Assembly (NCBI GenBank): GCA_025506515.1 | Contig: CM046452.1 | Span: forward strand, 69,205,665-69,269,664 | Direction of reading: 5' to 3' | Length of the DNA stretch: 64,000 bases | DNA from: Flaveria trinervia | Taxonomy: Eukaryota; Streptophyta; Magnoliopsida; Asterales; Asteraceae | In this document: positions 32,659-43,640 of the stretch, in pieces | Numbering within the stretch: position 1 is the stretch's first letter | Layout: the number at the start of each line of letters is the position of its first letter | The notes under the pieces: generated by a model | What the model was told of the DNA's origin: nothing | The model's database searches: none | The model's input: only the letters and a program-made list of their open reading frames with translations | Program-made: the position numbers and the translations under genes

Positions 32659-33470
32659 AGGAAACCTCATCATACATCTGTTAGAACAAGCACAAGTTCC
32701 AATTTTAGACGGTGGATCTTTCTGCTTGAATTTTTAGAATTACATGTAAATGTTGTACAAATCCTATTGTGGATAGAAAATTACCCATACAGATATAAAC
32801 ATTTTTTTATCCAACTTGCACTTTAGTATTTAGCCTAGTGATCTCCAAATCTTCTCGTATTCTCAAACCCTAAAATCTGTGTTTAGTAATAATGCTAGAA
32901 TAATGAGTACCCTAAAAGAAATTGTGCTTTATACTCATCACGTACAATTTTCATATACTAGAAAAGCAATTATGAAACAAACACAAGCATATATGTGGCA
33001 AAGATATTCACAATACAACTTAATTTTTCCAAATTATATAAACCTTAAACTTTAATGACTAATATTCATCTGTACGTGATACCGACTAGCTACCCTACAC
33101 AATGGAATTTAAATAATTATATGCATATCTCTTTGACAATATGGTTCATGTGCATGAAATGTGAGGACTGTATGTGTAGACGTTACTATGAGTCTTCATC
33201 CTCGTTTATTGCGCTGCTAACAGGTACGTGGTAAGCACTCGTCGCATACGGTTAGAATGAGAAGCTAGTTGCTTAAAGCTTGTGGCATTGGTTGTTTAAT
33301 GCGCCTTGGAAAATTATCAACCACGTCATAAATTTTTAAACTTTGAAAGATGTAGTTCAAATGCTTTGTGTGCAACTAGCATGTGGGTTGAAAGCAATTG
33401 CTTTTATCCAATATTTTACTCAAAGAAAGGGGCTGTGAGGTCTCTTTAGCTAGTGATATATGTGGAAGGG
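32659..33470 (+). other. 3' flank of the DUF241 gene, no further gene
   Basis: The first 325 bp are duplicated at 22692-23000. The remainder is AT-rich and shows no coding sequence that I can support. Confidence 0.6.
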
Positions 33471-34085
33471 CTACATGTGGGATGTAGGAGAAAGCAAAAG
33501 ATAACCAATTGAATCTGTTGATTTACAAATAATACCAGAAACGATTCTTTTAACTATCATTGATTTATGAAAAATACCGATAATCAAGATAATCAGCCAC
33601 CTCATTTTCTTCATACTCAAGCTCTTTAATATCATATATAAGGGTGCCTTCGCAATTTTCATCAGCCTCACCACCATCTTGCATTTTGAATATCGATGGC
33701 CAGTCTATTCACAATTGAAAAACTTCATGCAACTGCTACCAACCGCTTTAGCCATTGGTCCAATATTACCAACACACTGTTTTGTTTGATTGGGCACAAA
33801 GCGAGAAGCCACGTTACCAAACCTGAACTTCATTCGGTTAAAATAGAAGAAGATGAACCACCAACATGTTGGTCTTGCTTTTTTGATGCCAAAAGCATGT
33901 TGATGAGCATCAGAAAGAGTCACCGGATCAAATATGTTAATGAATTCCATAATCTAGACCCTTAGATTACCAATGTAACGAGTAACAAGTTGTTCTTTAG
34001 TTTCTTGAATATCATTTGAAGCAATTAACCAGCAGAATTTAGTTGTGTAATCCTTAACAGATTTAGACATCTGTCTCACATTCTA
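33471..34085 (-). pseudogene. Ty3/Gypsy gag fragment (chromovirus-like) with zinc knuckle
   Basis: On the minus strand: 'SVKDYTTKFCWLIASNDIQE' (about 34050-33990), 'LVTRYIGNLRV', 'IMEFINIFDPVTLSDAHQ', then after a frame change a CCHC knuckle 'FNCE-stop-TGHRYSKC' at about 33725-33685, with its second part after a stop codon. An acidic linker 'YDIKELEYEENEVADYLDY' follows, typical of the gag-protease junction in this type. No LTR or pol was found nearby. It is an old relic, different in sequence from G1 and E5 gag. Confidence 0.65.
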
Positions 34086-34440
34086 TCAATGGTGGTACAT
34101 TAATCATTGGTAATTATAAGGAGTATAGTTGCTCCTCGTATATTTCTTCGTCTTCCTCCAAGTTATGCCCTTAACTTTCCCCCTCTCTCCCGAGTCAATT
34201 TCAATTGTTACCACTATGCAGATGCCCTTCTATATAACCTAGTAACAATCAATGAAACCTTTTTATCTTTAGGAACCTCCTTGAATTCGAACACTCATTA
34301 ACAAAAACAAGCCAATCAATAAATTTTTCTAGGTTCAATGTACAACCATCAAATTTGATGGTTGATCCGGTGAAGGTTTCTCATCCAGGGATTGTACGAA
34401 TTGCCAAACACCTAAGGTGAAGGTTTAAAGTTATAAGTGA
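34086..34440. other. Non-genic stretch
   Basis: I see no supported gene, repeat or element boundary. Short open frames lack any recognisable motif. Confidence 0.5.
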
Positions 34441-34950
34441 TGACATTGATGTTGGGGTGTTTTTAACGGTGTTAATTATAAGATTTTAATGAGTTTAATT
34501 ATTCAAACATTGTTACGCGTATGTATTTATGTTTCGTAGGTATTAGGAGAAATAGGACATAATTAAATTTAATTGAGAAGTCACAAGAGGGAGTGGTACA
34601 ACCTGAGCAAAAGAAAAGAAAGAAACACAAAAAATGAAGAAGAAAATAAAGCTTGGCCACCATAGGTCCCAGGCCACCGTAACGATGGCCAACGATGGCC
34701 TTGTTGAAGAATTGGGCAGAAAGCCCGCGCCTTGAGTCACGATGGTGGGACATCTTACGATACAACAAACTTAAAAAATCAGTAAAGCTCCTAACGTAAG
34801 CTACGCTGGTCACATGACCTACGGTGCAAGGCACTCTGAAATTTTATAAAAAGACAGGATATTTAGGTTTAGAGCAACCATTTCATTTCAGGCTGTCCCC
34901 AAGTCACAAGAACGATTCCAAACGATCCCAAATACTTCCAGAGGTGATTT
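34441..34950 (+). repeat. Possible LTR fragment of another Gypsy element, left part
   Basis: Contains TTATAAAAAGACAGG (about 34845), a TATA-like box followed by leader-like sequence, as in the LTRs of large plant Gypsy elements. It is split from 41951-42764 by E3, whose target duplication GATTT (34946-34950) ends it. No reading frame. The assignment is tentative. Confidence 0.3.
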
Positions 34951-35459
34951 TGTAAGGCCCCGTTCCCGGGACACTTACAGCTGGTCCTTCATCGTACATA
35001 AAACATATATTTTTATCATCTTATGTAAAAGCTTTGCAGCGGAACATTAAAACAACATTTTAATTTCATCAAAATGCTTTTGCAAAATAATACAACCGTT
35101 CAATACACAATCTCATTTTTTTTACATTTCATTACAAAAATATTATAACAATGAATGCCATCTCAAAAGAACTGAGTAGTTGCCCCGTGTCATCCTCAGC
35201 AACATACCTACCAACTGGAAACATATCAAAGTTAGCGTTGCTGAGTGAGTTCTAGTTTTAAAAAAAAATACTTTACTTCCATTATAAAACTATTCGTTAC
35301 TTTCGTACGCGATCACACAACATACAACATACAGATAATATAATTATTATCTTCCATTACGTTCGTTACATGCTTACATTCATTCATCACTTCTTCCGTT
35401 CGTCCATTTCGTACATATCGCACTTTCGCATCATCGTACCCAAAGTACATATCGCACAA

Positions 35460-35890
35460 GTCACACACATGAGGTAGCCAGAATCGCACGCTACATAGTC
35501 CACATGAGGTAGCCAAAATCGCACGCTACATTGCACACAGTAAATACCACATCGCACGTATCGGAGCAGTTACCAAAACTAAACTCCTTACTGTGTCTAT
35601 AGTCCCTCATGATATCCATCATACATATCGCACAAATCGCACCAATGGAGTGATCACTAAGAGCAACTCCCTCTGTGTGTATGAGAACTCTTAGGGTTTA
35701 TCCAGAATCGGAAGCTGTCTCATGGGTTAGCCAGAATCGCACGCTACATAATCCATATGAGGTAGCCAAAAGCGCACGCTACATAGCACACAGTAAATAC
35801 GACATCGCATGTATCGGAGCAGTTACCCAAACTGAACTCCCTACTGTGTCTATGTCCCCTTATGAATTAGCCAAGATCGAACGCTATAAA
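35460..35890. repeat. Array in E3 3' LTR (GTAGCCAAAATCGCACGCTA units)
   Basis: Repeated ATGAGGTAGCCAGAATCGCA and GGAGCAGTTACCAAAACTGA segments, with CACACAGTAAATACCACATC linkers. The partner LTR has the equivalent array at about 40180-40620. Confidence 0.85.
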
Positions 35891-36369
35891 TACACACACA
35901 GTTGAGCTAACAACTCTCAGTGAGTTGTGAACCTCCTTCCTTACACTTGCAAGCCATCCTTGCTCTCATTCCTTCGTTCATGTTTGCATTCATTTATTGC
36001 GTTCCTTTTTTCATTATCTTCCACTTTACGTTATATGATACTTTTATTACTTCATTAACGTTCAACGCAAAAGCACGGGAAGACAATCATACATAATAAT
36101 AAGGAACATAAACAACATACACATCAATCACACAAGGCAACATCACACGCCCATAACATACATCATGCACAATCACACAACAACAAACATCACACGAATA
36201 ACGCACATCACAACATATAACCATATGGTATCACACATCATCATGCGTCACATCATCATCATCATCAGCTCATCATCATATGTCATCTTACATCACCTAT
36301 GCCCATCACATCATCTATAACCCCGAAGGTTCGAGTACGTCCGCACTTTCTCGAAAGTCAGAAAGTACT

Positions 36370-36780
36370 ATGGTCATTCGGGCGTATGGACCCCATTTGG
36401 TCGCATGGTCTTCCATACGTGTGACAACACTTAGGGGAATGGACCTCCAGTCGCATAGCCTCCAATCGCATGCTTCCCATGCGAATGAACTTCAATCGCA
36501 TGACATCCGGGTGTATGGACCTCAGTCGCATAACCTTTATGCAAATGACACTTAGTCGCACACCTTTCATGTGTATGAACCTTAGTCGCACGACTTACAG
36601 GCGTATGGACTCCAGTAGCATGACCTTCAGTCGCGTGACCTTCATCCGCCTTTCCTTCAGTCACATGAATCTCATGCGTATGGCTCTCAGTCGCACGAAT
36701 GAACCTTAGTTGCACCTCTTTCGTGCATATGGGGCTTAGTCGTATGCCATTCAGTTGCATGGACCTCCAGTCACATAGCC
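36370..36780. repeat. Array in E3 3' LTR (TCGCATGACC / GCGTATGGACC units)
   Basis: Units of about 20-25 bp on the core AGTCGCATG or GCGTATGGA. The partner LTR has the same array at about 40940-41400. Confidence 0.85.
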
Positions 36781-37329
36781 CTAGCTGGGTGCAGAATGCA
36801 GTTCATCCTGAACTGCAGCGGCCATGTTCGACCTCCCAACCTTTTCTAAGCTCAAATCAACCATTCTAAACCTTAGGGAAGCATGCCACGACATCATTCA
36901 AGCACAACCAAGCCCGAAATCAAGCCCCAAATGAAACATGCACATACATACACATACAAAAACGAGTTTACACCCAAAAACTCGAAAAAGGGTTTTCAGA
37001 TGTGTTCCAGCCCCAAAATCATTTAAAAACATGTAAAAGAGGGGTCCTAGAACTCACATAAATGATCCCATCAAGTAGAGCTTCGATTTGACCCGCTTCT
37101 CAATGACTTTCATGCCCGAATCAACCCAAACCAAGCTTTTCTCCTCTTTTTCTCCTTTTCTCTCTTCTTTGGCTGAGTTTTGGCAAGGATGGGGAGGGTG
37201 TGGCTGCCCTCCCCTTTTATACTTCCACTCATCCAAGTTTCTTCCCATTTGGCAAGTTTGGTCCCACGACTTTCAACTTTATTTCTTTTCTTCTTTCGTC
37301 GGCTTCAAAGAAAATTTACGGGTGTTACA

Positions 37330-37342
37330 AGTCCACCCCCTT
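37330..37342 (-). other. E3 polypurine tract
   Basis: The minus strand reads AAGGGGGTGGACT directly before TGTAACACC of the 3' LTR, nearly the same as the E5 tract. It is the site of plus-strand priming. Confidence 0.75.
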
Positions 37343-38060
37343 ATATAGGTTGCGTCCCTGAAACTTGCTATCCCTTAAATCACCGCAGGCAATACTGTCT
37401 CATCTTTTTTTCCAATCTCCCACCTGGAATTCCATCGGTCTACCTCGTTTACCAACATACGACTTCTTGTCTATCTCTAGCTACCTTCATCAGGGATTTA
37501 ATCCTTTCGAGCTTCTTAGTCGTAGCCTCGATCACCTCAATGCTTCCCATACGACATCTGGTGCTCGGCCTTCACTTGTAAACAAGTAAGGCATTTACTC
37601 ACGTACTCCATCATATAACGCTTCATACCCGACCATCAATAATCTTTACTCGGGTCTCGATACATTTGACAGTTGGGATATCAGTGTATCGACAAACCTT
37701 ACATCGGCCAAGTAGGCAATACGTCCACACCTGATGCACCTTCCCACCACTGCCATCGCAATCACCTTCGGAATCGTCATGACTTGATCACCTTAAACCA
37801 TCACTGTGATCCCGTCAGGCGCCGTCAACCGTATCATCTTTTGCGGCACACAGTGTTTACTTCGTAGTCCGTCAAACAATCTACTCCTTGGACCACATCG
37901 AATGATTATCCATATCCTTACTACTAACAGGCAATCTTAGCATAGAAAGTAGTAGGAATAAAACTTTTACTAATGCCAAAATTGACTAACACCAAGGCTA
38001 AAGGTTGATTTACTATAAACGTACCTGACACAACATCGGGGTTTGCCCTAGCCTCCTCCT
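37343..38060 (-). pseudogene. E3 residual protease and integrase pieces with deletion joints
   Basis: After gag, the minus strand shows a protease block in which D-S-G-(T/A)-S is replaced (NFGISKSFI near 37945), so it would be inactive. The protease-RT linker follows ('VMTIPKVIAMAVVGRC', 'AYLADVRFVDT', about 37800-37690). It then jumps, within a few codons near 37672, to the integrase zinc-binding block 'MYRDPSKDYWWSGMKR' and 'YVSKCLTCLQVKAEHQ'. A second jump near 37565 leads into the integrase C-terminal block 'ATTKKLERIKSLMKVARDRQ'. Compared with E5, the RT and RNase H and the integrase catalytic core are missing exactly between these joints. Confidence 0.8.
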
Positions 38061-38063
38061 GCA

Positions 38064-39310
38064 TCATCGTGTTGGCGTTGCGTTCGCCCTCTGCCTTTCT
38101 CCTCCAGTCCTCTTCACTCCTGAACCTTCCGCCCTAGGCTTCTTACAGTCCCTGCTTATGTGGCCAATTTCTCCATAATTATAACATCTCACAGTCCCAC
38201 ATTCTCTAGCCACATGTCCAGGCTTCCCACACTTGAAGCAAGTGTTTGGTCCCCTTTTGCATTCTCCCGAATGCTCCATCCCTCATTTACCACATCGATC
38301 CGACCCTGTACCAGGTGTGACCATACGACGATCATCCCCGCGTGCATGATTATTATTCGTCGGGACACCACCCCGCCCGGTTCTCTTTCTCCTCCAATTC
38401 CGGTCTCCATCATCTTTCTCGCCATCTTCAGCCACCACCACCACCATAGTTCTTTCATCATACAACCTCCCCGCCAAATCAACTGCCGACCTAAACGTGC
38501 TCGGTCGGGCAGCGATCATGTGCCCACGGATATCCGCCGGCAAGCCTGAATATACCTTTTGATCTTTTGCGAAAGATGTGTCACCTGATCCGGCACCAGC
38601 CATGCCATTTCCTTGAATTTGGTGGTGTACTGCTAATGTATCATTATTCCTGCCTCCAGCTACAGGAACTCTCTTTCACATTTATCCATCTCACGGTGAG
38701 GACAGAACTCCTCAATCACCAGGCTTTTCAACTCTGACCATCTCATCCTTCTGATAGCCCGTCTACCTCAACTTGGACTATGTTGTCCCACTAGCACAAA
38801 GCTGAGTCCACAAAAGAGTGGGCAGCAAATTTACCTTCTGGTCTTCCAGCACTCGCTGATGTTTAGAATAACTTCCATTTCCCTCACCCATCGGTGAGCA
38901 GCAGCAGCAGTGCCATTACCATCAAAAGTTGGGGGCTTGCATCGTTGAAACGCTCCATAATTACAGCCTCGTGCCACCTCCAGCGTAGGCTCTTCTCCTT
39001 CCTCTTCCTCTTCGTCATCAGAGATAACTGTTTTAGTCTCGGGCCGTCTCCTTCCACCCGACGGTCTACCCCTTTCCTGTCTCTCCCCATCTCTAACAGC
39101 CATTATCACTTCGGTCACTACAGACGGTAAGATTGTCTGCATGGCCTGATGCACTTCCTCCGCCACCGCCTCTCTCATCGAGGCTCTTAGATTAGCACTC
39201 TCATCACCGCCCTCCAGATGAGGGGCATATTCCTCTCGTGACCCGTGGTTCAGCACCACGTCCACCACTGCCTCCACCTCGTGAAGCTTTCGAAGATCTA
39301 CCACGGCCAT
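38064..39310 (-). pseudogene. E3 gag with zinc knuckles
   Basis: ATG at 39310-39308; the first 25 codons are out of frame compared with E5 (one base short), then 'HLEGGDESANLRASMREAVA', the acidic linker 'SDDEEEEEGEEP', and 'FQRCKPPTFDGNGTAAAAH' with 'RWVREMEVILNISECW' (38960-38850). The capsid tail 'LPADIRGHMIAARPSTFRSA' and 'VDLAGRLYDE' follows at about 38550-38450. The nucleocapsid has CFKCGKPGHVAREC intact and CYNYGEIGHISRDC with its second Cys replaced by Tyr (about 38250-38130). Several frame changes make it a pseudogene. Confidence 0.88.
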
Positions 39311-39647
39311 CCCCGCACCCACTGAAAGATTCAAACACCCAACACGGTCATTCAAGGGAATAACTTAGTTTATGTCAAGTATAGTAAGTCCCTAATTACA
39401 GTGACTAGTTGTGATTAGACACTTACTTTACTCTTCATACCTCAAGCATTACCTGTCCTAACTAAATCATTATCTAAATCTACCAGCAACACATAACCAC
39501 ATACCATGCATATAAAAATATCGGTTAACTTTATGAAAATACCTGATAGCACCCAGCTACTCAGATTGGCATCCTTTCCTTTTCCGTCCCATTCTCAGTT
39601 TAAGTTAAGGTTTATTTTGAAAATTTACCCATTTTACTTAAACTTTG

Positions 39648-39660
39648 GCTCTGATACCAA
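39648..39660 (-). other. E3 primer binding site (Met-tRNA)
   Basis: The minus strand reads TTGGTATCAGAGC two bases inside the 5' LTR end at 39663. Confidence 0.9.
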
Positions 39661-39662
39661 CT

Positions 39663-41950
39663 TGTAAGGCCCCATTCCCGGGATGCTTACAGTTGGTCCT
39701 TCATCGCACATAAAACATATATTTTTATCATCTTACGTAAAAGCATTGCAGCAAAACATTAAAAACAACATTTCATTTCATCAAAATGCTTTTGCAAAAT
39801 AATACAACCGTTCATTACACAATATCATTTTTTTACATTTCATTACAAAAGCATTATAACAATGAATGCCATCCCAAAAGAACTGAGTAGTCGCCCCGTG
39901 CCATCCTCAACAACATACCTGCTAACTGGAAACACATCAAAGTCAGCGTTGCTGAGTGAGTTCTAGTTTTAAAAAAACATACTTACTTCCATTATAAAAC
40001 TATTTGTTACTTTCGTACGCGATCACACAACATACATACATACAAATAATATAATTATTATCTTCCATTATGTTCGTTACATTTACATTCATTCATCACT
40101 TCTTCCGTTCGTCCATTTCGTAGATATCGCACTTTCGCATCATCTTACCCAAAGTACATATCGCACAAGTCGCATACATGAGGTAGCCAGAATCGCACGC
40201 TACATAGTCCACATGAGGTAGCCAAAATCGCACGCTACATAGCACACAATAAATACCACATCGCACGTAGTAAATACCACATCGCACGTATCGGAGCAGT
40301 TACCAAAACTGAACTCCCTACTGTGTCTATAGTCCCTCATGATATCCATCATACATATCACACAAATCGCACCAATGGAGTGGTCACTAAGACCGACTCC
40401 CCCTGTGTGTATGAGAACTCTTAGGGTTTAGCTAGAATCACACGCTATCTCATGGGTTAGCCAAAATCGCACGCTACATAATCCTCATGAGGTAGCCAAA
40501 ATCGCACGCTACATAGCACACAGTAAATACCACATCGCACGTATCAGAGCAGTTATCAATACTGAACTCCCTACTGTGTCTATGTCCCCTTATGAATTAG
40601 CCAAGATCGCACACTATAAATACACACACGGTTAAGCTACCAACTCTCAATGAGTTGTGAACCTCCTTCCTTACACCTACAAGCCATCCTTCCTCTCATT
40701 CCTTCGTTCATGTTTGCATTCATTTATTACGTTCCTCTTTTCAATATCTTCCAATTTACGTTATATAATACTTTCATTACATTCATTAACGCTCAACGCA
40801 AAAGCACGGGAAGACAATCATGCATAATAATAAAGAACATAAACAACATACACATCAATCACACAAGGCAACATCGCACGCCCATAACATACATCATGCA
40901 CAATCACATAACAACAAACATCACACGAATCACGCGCGTCTTCTATGGACCCCATTTAGTCGCATGGTCTTCTATGGACCCCATTTAGTCGCATGGTCTT
41001 CTATGCATGTGACAACACTCAGGCGAATGGACCTCCAGTCGCATAGCCTCCAGTCGCATAGCCTCCAGTCGCATGCTTCCCATGCGAATGAATTCCATCG
41101 CATGACATCCGGGCGTATGGACCTCAGTCGCATGACCTTTATGCAAATGACCCTCAGTCGCAGACCTTTCATGTTTATGAACCTTAGTCGCACGACTTAC
41201 AGGCGTATGGACTCCAGTAGCATGACCTTCAATCGCGTGACCTTCATCTGCATTTCCTTTAGTCGAATGACTCTCATGCGTATGGCTCTTAGTCGCACGA
41301 ATGAACCTTAGTCATACCTCTTTCATGTGTATGGGCCGCAGTCGCATGCCATTCAGTCGCATGGACCTCCAGTCGCATGGACCTCCAGTCGCATAGCCCT
41401 AGCTGGGCACAGAATACAGTTCATCCCGAACCGCAGCCGCCATGTTCAACCTCCAAACTCTTCCAAACCTCTTCTATGCTCAAATCAACCATTCTAAACC
41501 TTAGGGAAGCATACCACGACATCATTCAAGAACAACCAAGCCTGAAATCATGCCCCAAATGAAACATACACATACATACACATACAAAAACGGGTTTACA
41601 CCCAAAAACTCGAAAAAGGGTTTGTGTTCCAGCCCCAAAATCATTTAAAACGTGTAAAAGAGGGGTCCTAGAACTCACATAAACGATCCCGTCGAGTAGA
41701 GCTTCGATTGACCCGCTTCTCAATGATTTCCACGCCCGAATCAACCCGAACCAAGCTTTTCTCCTCTTTTTCTCCTTTTCTCTCTTCTTTGGCTGAGGTT
41801 TGGCAAGAATGGAGAGGGTGTGGGCTGCCCTCCCCTTTTATACTTCCACTCATCCAAGTTTCTTCCTGTTTGGCAAGTTTGGTCCCTCGACTTTGGATTT
41901 TATTTCTTTTCTTCTTTCGTCGGCTTCAAAGAAAATTTCATGGTGTTACA
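39663..41950 (-). repeat. E3 5' LTR (2.29 kb)
   Basis: Plus-strand start TGTAAGGCCCCATTCCCGGG, end CATGGTGTTACA. It aligns with 34951-37329. It contains matching arrays at about 40180-40620 and 40940-41400. A short duplication of TATGGACCCCATTTAGTCGC near 40955-40995 and of CTCCAGTCGCATAGC near 41030-41070 distinguishes it from its partner. Confidence 0.92.
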
Positions 41951-42764
41951 GATTTCAAGGCTCAAGATCTTATTTTTATCATTTGTTTGACTATTTATTG
42001 TTTAAAACAATTTTTTCATTCATTTTTGTGTTGATTTTCATTGTCATGTCCGGCTAAATCACCTATGATCTTCTCTAGGTGGTGCAGTTTGTGTACTTTG
42101 ACATGTTCTTTTGTTTTTAAGGGGTTATTGTTGAACTAGGCATCTTAAGCCAATGAACATTTTTTGTTGATTAGAACTTTTAAAATACTTATGTTGATTG
42201 AAACCTATATATCATTTTTGTGAGTGTTTTAGATTTCTTTACATTGAGAAGCCTCATGAGGGTTACGATTGAGTTGGTTAACGTAAGTTGGGTAAGATAT
42301 TAGTAGTTCATTTACAATAGTCTCGTTCAATCCCATTAGGTCCAGTTAAACCAATAATGGTTATGTCTATATGACGATTCACAAACAGCTAGGACAAGTC
42401 ATTAGTTGCAAACCTGAACCCTAGGAGGATCACCTTTCCAATTATTTTTTACAACTAATCCAATTTCAAAACAATTTTACTTTTAAAATAAATTTTCTAT
42501 TCAACTCATTCTTAATTAGTTTTTAAATCATAAATCAAGCTTTTCACTTTTCACATATTCCTTGTGAAGACAACCTTACTTCTATATCTGCTTAGGTGAG
42601 CTAAGATCACAAAAATTAAATTTTTTATTAGGTTTGACAAACCACATTAGACATCATAACTTATTCGCCAATATATTTAGCTCCTTCTTACCATTCTCTC
42701 TAGTACCTTGTTGATGGTCTGGTTGGAATGCCCCTTATAGGAATACAATCATGTGATAGTAGTG
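41951..42764 (+). repeat. Possible LTR or leader fragment of another Gypsy element, right part
   Basis: AT-rich, non-coding. It includes CATGTCCGGCTAAAT near 42045, a phrase that recurs (inverted, with one mismatch) at 27690, and a 3' part resembling long plant LTRs. It is contiguous with 34441-34950 once E3 is removed and is interrupted on the right by C4. No reading frame was found. Confidence 0.3.
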
Positions 42765-43554
42765 TGTAAGGATTAAATGTAAAGGCTGATGCAACCCAAA
42801 CACCCAAAGTCTCTCCAGCATGCATGCACAAGTATACTGAAGTAGAATGCTTCGGAAGTTTCACACCAGCATCAGAAAATACACTAAGCGTGAAATCTTC
42901 CGAAGCCAAAGATGAAGTCTTCCGAAGCTTCAAAGACAAAGTCTTTCGAACCCAACACTTGAAGACAGATTTCTTGCGAAGACTTTTGAACACATTCTTT
43001 ATCTGATGTACTTTTTACATAAAGCTGGACCTCTTTTTGCTGCAACTCTGTAAAGTCACCAACTTTCATAATTGGTGAAAAGGTCAATGCTTTTGTTAAC
43101 TATGCATTGAGGTATTGAGTCTGTAACTTTCTACTTTATGTATTTTATCCTTTTTGTAATATATTAGGATGTGAGCTATGGCATGTCATAGTCACTAGTC
43201 AAAAGGCAATCTGCCTTTTGACTCTACAATTGATTTTGTGTGTTGTCTAGTCAATTGTATCCAGCTGGCCTTCAAAGTATGACCGGTTGTAGGTTGTAGT
43301 ATATGTATCTCAAGTACTTATAACTTTCTGATATGCTTTGTAATATTTGTAATAGAACTTGAGAAGGTTATATACTACAATCTTGAAAACCAACTACTTG
43401 TGTGTTTTGCTATCTTGTTTTGTCTCATATTTACTTGTGTTCTTAGCATCTTTACAAAGGTTAACCAGTTCCCTATTTGATATGTTAGGTGTTCTTAGCA
43501 ACTCTCCTCACTATGTTGTTGTGTTGTAAGTGCATACCCTTCACCCGTCCCACA
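42765..43554 (+). repeat. C4 5' LTR (790 bp)
   Basis: Starts TGTAAGGATTAAATG and ends CGTCCCACA just before the primer site. It aligns with 54771-55562. Between about 42840 and 43010 it holds CTTCCGAAG, CTTTCGAACC and CTTGCGAAGAC words, palindrome-like motifs typical of Sirevirus LTRs. Confidence 0.93.
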
Positions 43555-43556
43555 AT

Positions 43557-43568
43557 TGGTATCAGAGC
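43557..43568 (+). other. C4 primer binding site (Met-tRNA)
   Basis: TGGTATCAGAGC, two bases inside the 5' LTR end. Confidence 0.93.
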
Positions 43569-43640
43569 ATTCCAGGCTCTTTGATATAAGATCTCACCAT
43601 CTTAAGATCCCTCACACACACAAAATTATTAACATCTCAA

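Larger units (their letters stand above)
34951..37329 (-). repeat. E3 3' LTR (2.38 kb)
   Basis: Plus-strand start TGTAAGGCCCCGTTCCCGGG, end CGGGTGTTACA. It aligns with 39663-41950. It contains two arrays: TAGCCAGAATCGCACGCTAC units at about 35460-35890 and CAGTCGCATGACC-like units at about 36370-36780. Confidence 0.92.
34951..41950 (-). mobile_element. E3: gag-retaining deletion derivative of Ty3/Gypsy (7.0 kb)
   Basis: Two LTRs (34951-37329 and 39663-41950) and a perfect 5-bp target duplication GATTT (34946-34950 and 41951-41955). The internal region is only 2.3 kb: gag, a damaged protease, the integrase zinc-finger block and integrase C-terminal pieces. RT, RNase H and the integrase catalytic core are absent. 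The closest complete relative in the window is E5. Confidence 0.93.

Noticed and set aside
36280..36760. Open frames with Met/Ser/Arg-rich repeats in E3 LTR
   Set aside because: Produced by the TCGCATG array on both strands; the partner LTR (40820-41311) shows the same artefact.
38160..38549. 129-codon plus-strand frame opposite E3 gag
   Set aside because: The minus strand encodes recognisable zinc knuckles and capsid tail; the plus frame has no motif.
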